DNA from: JBQCDV01 sp051960855
GTDB lineage: Bacteria; Actinomycetota; Actinomycetes; JAJZTN01
DNA: 6,054 nucleotides
Assembly: GCA_051960855.1 (NCBI GenBank)
Contig: JBQCDV010000179.1
Location: 1 to 6,054 of the forward strand
Direction of reading: 5' to 3'
Shown one piece after another: positions 1 to 3,529 of the stretch (position 1 is the first letter of the stretch; every line of letters begins with the position of its first letter). The notes under the pieces are model-generated. The model searched no databases. It was not told the origin of the DNA and saw only the letters and a program-made list of their open reading frames with translations. The position numbers and the translations under genes were made by a program.

Positions 1-611
1 TGCCGCAGCGGTCCCAACAGCAGCAGCACCGGCACGACGAAGCTGAGGCTGTCGCCGATGTAGATCCATGTGAAGGTCTCCGGCCGCGACACCGTGACGA
101 CGAGACCGGCGATCATGCCGCCGACACCGATCCCGGCGTTGAGCAGCGTGAAGCTGATCCCGAAGTACCGCTGCCGCTGCGCACTCCCGACGATCTCCGA
201 GACCAGCGACTGGCTCGCGGGCCAGAAGGCTGCGTGCCCCACGCCGATGAGCGCCTGCGCCAGCGCGGCAGACCCCACACCGGCCGCCTGCGACAGCAGC
301 AGCGCGCCGGCGATCTGGGAGATCAGTGCGCAGACCTGGATGCGCCGCGGGCCGACGCGGTCGATGAGCACGCCGATGGGCGCGAGCAGCAGCAGGGCGA
401 CAGTCGGCGGGACGGCGGCGAGCAGGCCGACCACGGCGAGGCTGAGGTGGCGGACCTCGTGGAGGTAGACCACGAGGAAAGGCAGGACCAGACCGGTGCC
501 GAGCGCGTCGAGACCGACCCCGCCGAGCAGGACCTTCGCGTCGCGGGGCAGGCCGGGCCGGGGCTCTGGACGGGAGCCGGGCACGGTGGAACCACGCGAG
601 GAGGAGGACAT
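1..611 (-). CDS. MFS transporter, N-terminal half (C-terminus beyond the left edge)
   Basis: Reading the minus strand from ATG at 611-609 gives 203 codons with no stop, so the gene continues past position 1. After a Ser/Pro/Arg-rich cytoplasmic tail of about 25 residues come about six hydrophobic segments (roughly 26-50, 58-78, 92-110, 113-133, 149-172, 183-202), the number expected for the first half of a 12-helix MFS protein. The loop between helices 2 and 3 carries the MFS signature motif A as GVLIDRVGPRR (residues 80-90). This is an inner-membrane, proton-driven exporter or importer of small molecules; drug-efflux-like subfamilies fit, but the substrate cannot be told. An in-frame TGA lies five codons upstream, so the start cannot lie much further out. 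No Shine-Dalgarno precedes the ATG, so translation may be leaderless; a weak -10-like GATTCT sits 6 nt before it. It is divergent from the HAD-LarE gene. Confidence 0.88.
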   Translation of the reverse strand, partial: MSSSSRGSTVPGSRPEPRPGLPRDAKVLLGGVGLDALGTGLVLPFLVVYLHEVRHLSLAVVGLLAAVPPTVALLLLAPIGVLIDRVGPRRIQVCALISQIAGALLLSQAAGVGSAALAQALIGVGHAAFWPASQSLVSEIVGSAQRQRYFGISFTLLNAGIGVGGMIAGLVVTVSRPETFTWIYIGDSLSFVVPVLLLLGPLR

Positions 612-624
612 GTCAGAAGAATCT

Positions 625-648
625 CAGGAAGCACTGACAACATTCCTG
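625..648. promoter_or_regulatory. Inverted repeat, candidate operator in the divergent promoter region
   Basis: CAGGAA (625-630) and its perfect complement TTCCTG (643-648) are separated by 12 bases. A second pair, GTCAG (612-616) and CTGAC (634-638), overlaps it. The repeat lies 14-37 bases upstream of the MFS start codon, where the core promoter of that gene should be, and upstream of the -35 position of the rightward promoter. This would suit a repressor of the transporter. The arms are short and no regulator gene is in the window, so this is suggestive only. Confidence 0.35.
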
Positions 649-685
649 CGAATTTCCCGCGCCCCGAGTGATCCCGCCCACGACG

Positions 686-691
686 TACTGT
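686..691 (+). promoter_or_regulatory. Probable -10 element of a leaderless promoter
   Basis: TACTGT fits the actinobacterial TANNNT -10 consensus and ends 7 nt before the GTG at 699, the usual distance from a -10 hexamer to the transcription start. The mRNA would then begin at the start codon. The only Shine-Dalgarno-like sequence, GGAGG at 693-697, is a single base from the GTG and too close to work normally, which also favours leaderless expression. No convincing -35 hexamer is visible around 663-668. Confidence 0.5.
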
Positions 692-698
692 TGGAGGC

Positions 699-2702
699 GT
701 GACCTCTGCGCTCGTCGTCGGCTTCGACCTGGACATGACGCTGGTCGACAGCCGGCCCGGGATCGCCGCGGTGCACGACCGGCTGTCGGAGGAGACGGGC
801 GTCTACATCGACTCGGCGCTGGCGGTGACGCGGCTGGGGCCGCCACTGGATGTCGAGTACGCCGAGTGGTTCCCGCCGGAGCAGGTGGACGCGGCCATCG
901 ACCGCTACCGCGAGCTGTACCCCGACCTCGCCATCGCCCCGACCGTGCCGCTCCCGGGCGCCCGCGAGGCGATCGCCGCCGTTCGGGAGCTCGGCGGTCG
1001 CGTGGTCGTGGTGACCGGCAAGCACGAGCCCAACGCCGCCCTCCACCTCGAGCACCTCGGCCTGGACGCCGACGTCCTCGTCGGCAACCTGCACGGGTCG
1101 GGCAAGGCGGCCGCGCTGCGTGAGCACGGTGTGGACGTCTATGTCGGCGACCACGTCGGCGACGTCGTCGGCGCCCATCTCGCGGGGGCGGTCGCGGTGA
1201 CGGTGTCGACGGGGCCCTACACGCAGGCGCAGCTCGCCGACGCCGGTGCCGAGGTGTCCCTGCCGGATCTCACCGGCTTCGCGCCGTGGCTACGCGAGAC
1301 GGCTGGCGCCTCCCTCGACGACCTGATTCTCGAACGCCGTTGCCAGTTGCTGACCGAGCGCCTCCAGCAGCTGCCCGGCGTCGTCGTCGCCTTCAGCGGA
1401 GGAGCTGACTCCGCCTTCCTGCTCGCCGCCGCCGTGCGGGCCCTCGGTCCCGACCGGGTGCTCGCGGCGACGGCGGTGTCACCCAGCCTGGCGGCGACGG
1501 AGAGGAGCGACGCTGCGGCGTTCGCGAAGGAGCTCGGGGTCGAGCACGTGCAGCCGGTCACCGACGAGCTGGCCCGCGAGGGCTACCGAGCCAACGCGGG
1601 GGACCGCTGCTACTTCTGCAAGAGCGAGCTGCTCGACGTCGTCGGCCCGATCGGCGCCGAGCGGGGCTGGCCGGTCGCCACGGGGACCAATGCCGATGAC
1701 GCCCGGGCAGGGTTCCGCCCCGGCATCCGCGCTGCCGCCGAGCGGGGTGCGGTCACGCCGCTGCTCGACGCGCGCTTGACCAAGGCGCAGGTGCGCGAGC
1801 TCAGTCGGCAGTGGGGCCTGCGGACCTGGGACAAGCCGGCGGCAGCGTGCCTGTCGAGCCGGGTCGCCTACGGCATCTCCATCACCCCGCAGCGGCTGGC
1901 GCGCGTGGAGCGGGCCGAGGCGGCTCTCCGAACGGCGCTGGCGGCTGCCGGTCTGCAGGTGCGCGACCTGCGCGTCCGCGACCTCGGCGAGCGGGCCCGG
2001 GTGGAGCTCGACGCCGCGCTGCTGGCCCGGGTGTCGCAGGAGCCGGACGTGCTGGAGCAGGTCACGGCCGCGCTTCGGGAGGTCGGGTTCGACGACGCCG
2101 AGGTGGACCCGCGCGGCTTCCGGAGCGGATCGATGAACGAGCTGCTGCACGACCCCGAGCGCTACCGCTCGCTCGGCAGCTGGTCCGGCCCGCCGGGCTC
2201 GGAAACCCGCTCGGTTGCCCGACGGCCGCCGGGTAGCCTTGACCGGTCCGGCGGGATCCCACCCGCAGCGTTGTCGAGCAGCGTTCCCAACGAGTCCCTC
2301 ACGAGCACTGGAGTCGACGTGCCTACCGGCAAGGTCAAGTGGTACGACGTGGAGAAGGGCTTCGGCTTCCTCACCAGCGACGAGGGTGACGACGTCTTCG
2401 TCCACTCCAGCGCCCTGCCCGCCGGTGCCACGGCCCTCAAGCCCGGCTCGCGCGTCGAGTTCGGTGTCGCCGAGGGGCGCCGGGGCACGCAGGCGCTGCA
2501 GGTGCGCGTGCTCGACCCGCTGCCGTCGGTGGCCGCCGCCAACCGCAAGCCGCCGGAGCAGATGACCGTCATCGTCGAGGACCTCATCAAGCTGCTGGAC
2601 GGCCTCTCGTCGACCTTCCGGCGCGACCGGTGGCCCGACAAGCAGCAGAGCCGCAAGGTCGCGCAGGTGCTGCGCGCCGTCGCCGACGACCTCGAGCAGT
2701 AG
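699..2702 (+). CDS. larE: HAD phosphatase - LarE sulfur transferase fusion, reading in frame into a cold-shock protein
   Basis: The 667-codon frame has four parts. Residues 1-200 are a HAD hydrolase: motif I FDLDMT (D10, D12, T14), motif II T106, motif III K136, motif IV GDxxxD (D151, D155), with a small cap between motifs I and II, like phosphoglycolate-phosphatase relatives. Residues 206-490 are LarE-like: PP-loop SGGADS (233-238), RCYFCK (C304, C307), KPAAACLSSR (C384) and the family's terminal FRSGSMNELL. LarE uses ATP to adenylylate a carboxylated pyridinium nucleotide and then donates sulfur, in lactate-racemase cofactor synthesis. Residues 491-540 are low-complexity Ser/Pro/Gly/Arg, and 541-667 are a complete cold-shock protein. 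The start is GTG 699, since motif I begins nine residues later. No start codon or gap separates HAD from LarE, so that fusion looks genuine. The join to the cold-shock part is probably an intergenic leader lacking a stop, or a frameshift artefact. No other lar genes are visible, so the substrate is uncertain. Confidence 0.75.
   Translation: MTSALVVGFDLDMTLVDSRPGIAAVHDRLSEETGVYIDSALAVTRLGPPLDVEYAEWFPPEQVDAAIDRYRELYPDLAIAPTVPLPGAREAIAAVRELGGRVVVVTGKHEPNAALHLEHLGLDADVLVGNLHGSGKAAALREHGVDVYVGDHVGDVVGAHLAGAVAVTVSTGPYTQAQLADAGAEVSLPDLTGFAPWLRETAGASLDDLILERRCQLLTERLQQLPGVVVAFSGGADSAFLLAAAVRALGPDRVLAATAVSPSLAATERSDAAAFAKELGVEHVQPVTDELAREGYRANAGDRCYFCKSELLDVVGPIGAERGWPVATGTNADDARAGFRPGIRAAAERGAVTPLLDARLTKAQVRELSRQWGLRTWDKPAAACLSSRVAYGISITPQRLARVERAEAALRTALAAAGLQVRDLRVRDLGERARVELDAALLARVSQEPDVLEQVTAALREVGFDDAEVDPRGFRSGSMNELLHDPERYRSLGSWSGPPGSETRSVARRPPGSLDRSGGIPPAALSSSVPNESLTSTGVDVPTGKVKWYDVEKGFGFLTSDEGDDVFVHSSALPAGATALKPGSRVEFGVAEGRRGTQALQVRVLDPLPSVAAANRKPPEQMTVIVEDLIKLLDGLSSTFRRDRWPDKQQSRKVAQVLRAVADDLEQ
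2234..2239 (+). promoter_or_regulatory. Candidate -10 element for the cold-shock operon
   Basis: TAGCCT matches TANNNT. The TTGCCC at 2215-2220 resembles a -35 hexamer, but the 13-base spacer is too short, so the -35 assignment is doubtful. Transcription would start near 2247 and leave a leader of about 72 nt before GTG 2319, a plausible leader for a cold-shock gene. Confidence 0.35.
2310..2313 (+). promoter_or_regulatory. Ribosome binding site for the cold-shock gene
   Basis: GGAG is followed by a 5-nt spacer and GTG at 2319. It shows that the cold-shock part can be translated independently of the upstream fused frame and decides its start. Confidence 0.65.
2319..2702 (+). CDS. Cold-shock domain protein, actinobacterial 127-aa type (starts inside the longer open frame)
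   Basis: GTG 2319 gives 127 aa ending at TAG 2702. Residues 1-68 form an OB-fold cold-shock domain that binds single-stranded RNA or DNA. The start is PTGKVKWYDVEKGFGFL, with RNP1 KGFGFL (13-18) and RNP2 VFVH (26-29). Short bacterial CspA proteins end near residue 70. This one continues with about 55 residues, the last 45 or so probably helical (from PEQMTVIVEDL to RAVADDLEQ). From memory, that is the form common in Streptomyces and mycobacterial relatives, and the length matches closely. A good Shine-Dalgarno precedes the GTG. It is expected to act as a cytoplasmic RNA chaperone. It is co-oriented with and 8 nt from the DUF3027 gene, so the two are probably cotranscribed. Because the frame upstream has no stop, a longer LarE fusion form may also be made. 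I think independent translation is the main route. Confidence 0.8.
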   Translation: MPTGKVKWYDVEKGFGFLTSDEGDDVFVHSSALPAGATALKPGSRVEFGVAEGRRGTQALQVRVLDPLPSVAAANRKPPEQMTVIVEDLIKLLDGLSSTFRRDRWPDKQQSRKVAQVLRAVADDLEQ

Positions 2703-2705
2703 GGA
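2701..2705 (+). promoter_or_regulatory. Ribosome binding site overlapping the cold-shock stop codon
   Basis: AGGGA shares two bases with the TAG stop (2700-2702) and lies 5 nt before ATG 2711. It supports that ATG over upstream in-frame alternatives beginning at 2630 and suggests translational coupling of the two genes. Confidence 0.6.
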
Positions 2706-2710
2706 CGTCC

Positions 2711-3499
2711 ATGACGCCACCGCGCACCCGCGCAGCCGCCGCCCCCAAGGCCGACGCCGTCCTGGAGGGCGCGGTCGACCTCGCCCGTGAGGCCGCGCTG
2801 CAGGAGGCGGCCCCCGGTGAGGTCGGGGAGCACCTCGGCACGCAGGTCGAGGCCGAGCGCGTCGTCACGCACTTCTTCGCCTGCGACCTCGAGGGCTATG
2901 GCGGCTGGCGCTGGTCGGTGACGCTGGCGCGCGCTCCTCGCAGCAAGACTGCGACCGTCGACGAGGTCGTCCTGCTGCCCGGGCCCGACGCGCTCCTGCC
3001 GCCGGCGTGGGTCCCCTGGGACCAGCGGGTCCGGCCGGGCGACCTCGGCCCCGGCGACCTGCTGCCCACCGCGCCCGACGACCCGCGGCTCGTGCCGGGC
3101 TACGCCGCGACCGGTGACGAGGACGAGGACGCCGTGGCGACCGGCGAGCTCGGTCTCGGCCGTCCCCGGGTGCTGTCCCGTGAGGGGCGCGACGAGGCCG
3201 CCGAGCGCTGGTACGACGGGCCAGCTGGCCCTCACGCCCCGGAGGCGGAGGCAGCGGCGGCAGCCCTGCGGTGCGGCAGCTGTGGCTTCCTCACGCTGCT
3301 GGCCGGGTCGCTGCGCCAGGTCTTCGGTGTCTGCGCCAACGAGTGGTCGCCCAGTGATGGCCGGGTCGTCTCCTTCGACCACGGCTGCGGCGCCCACTCC
3401 GAGACCGTCGTCCCGGTGTCCGCGCAGCACGTGGATCCCCCGATCCTCGACGAGCTGGGCTACGAGACCGTCGCCGTCGACAGGACCGACGAGGCCTGA
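2711..3499 (+). CDS. DUF3027 family protein with a four-cysteine, probably zinc-binding cluster
   Basis: This is a 262-aa soluble protein without signal peptide or membrane segments. The N-terminal 30 residues are Ala-rich and helical. The stretch around residues 65-104 (GWRWSVTLARAP, then VDEVVLLPGPDALLPPAWVPW) is what I recognise as the DUF3027 signature; the assignment is from memory. An acidic linker (about 136-140, GDEDED) separates it from a C-terminal module with C188-x2-C191, C208 and C226, plus H224 and H229 nearby, spaced like a zinc ribbon. The function of the family is not known. ATG 2711 is preceded by AGGGA at 5 nt; longer frames from 2630 would overlap the cold-shock coding region. 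It sits between the cold-shock and GHKL-ATPase genes in a probable operon, hinting at an RNA- or stress-linked role (inference). Confidence 0.85.
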   Translation: MTPPRTRAAAAPKADAVLEGAVDLAREAALQEAAPGEVGEHLGTQVEAERVVTHFFACDLEGYGGWRWSVTLARAPRSKTATVDEVVLLPGPDALLPPAWVPWDQRVRPGDLGPGDLLPTAPDDPRLVPGYAATGDEDEDAVATGELGLGRPRVLSREGRDEAAERWYDGPAGPHAPEAEAAAAALRCGSCGFLTLLAGSLRQVFGVCANEWSPSDGRVVSFDHGCGAHSETVVPVSAQHVDPPILDELGYETVAVDRTDEA

Positions 3500-3529
3500 G
3501 CGCCTCCGGCACCGCAGGCCGGCGACGGC

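Larger units (their letters stand above)
2169..2318 (+). other. LarE to cold-shock linker: probable intergenic promoter and 5' leader left open in frame
   Basis: These 150 bases follow the recognisable end of LarE and precede the cold-shock GTG. Read in frame they give Ser/Pro/Gly/Arg-rich residues resembling no domain. As DNA they look regulatory: a -10-like TAGCCT (2234-2239), an 8-bp palindrome GACCGGTC (2241-2248), a small hairpin GCGGG-6 nt-CCCGC (2251-2266) and a Shine-Dalgarno (2310-2313). Stops are present in the neighbouring frame (TAG 2234-2236, TGA 2240-2242) but not in the LarE frame. A one-base change in frame before 2234 would end LarE there. Confidence 0.55.

Noticed and set aside
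70..671. Plus-strand open frames over the MFS gene (70-468, 234-671)
   Set aside because: They are antisense to a frame with six hydrophobic segments and MFS motif A, and show no motif of their own.
2630..2710. Longer DUF3027 start upstream of ATG 2711
   Set aside because: It would overlap the cold-shock coding sequence by 73 nt, adds an Arg-rich out-of-frame readout of that gene, and ATG 2711 has a well-placed ribosome binding site.
1479..2720. 413-codon open frame on the minus strand opposite LarE and the cold-shock gene
   Set aside because: Its translation is Arg/Gly/Ala/Pro-rich without recognisable motifs and lies antisense to clearly conserved domains; high GC produces such shadows.
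2162..3430. 422-codon open frame on the minus strand opposite the cold-shock and DUF3027 genes
   Set aside because: No domain motif, low-complexity composition, and fully antisense to better-supported genes.
3500..3529. Terminator between the DUF3027 and GHKL genes
   Set aside because: The 30-nt gap has no stable hairpin and no U-tract, so read-through transcription is more likely.
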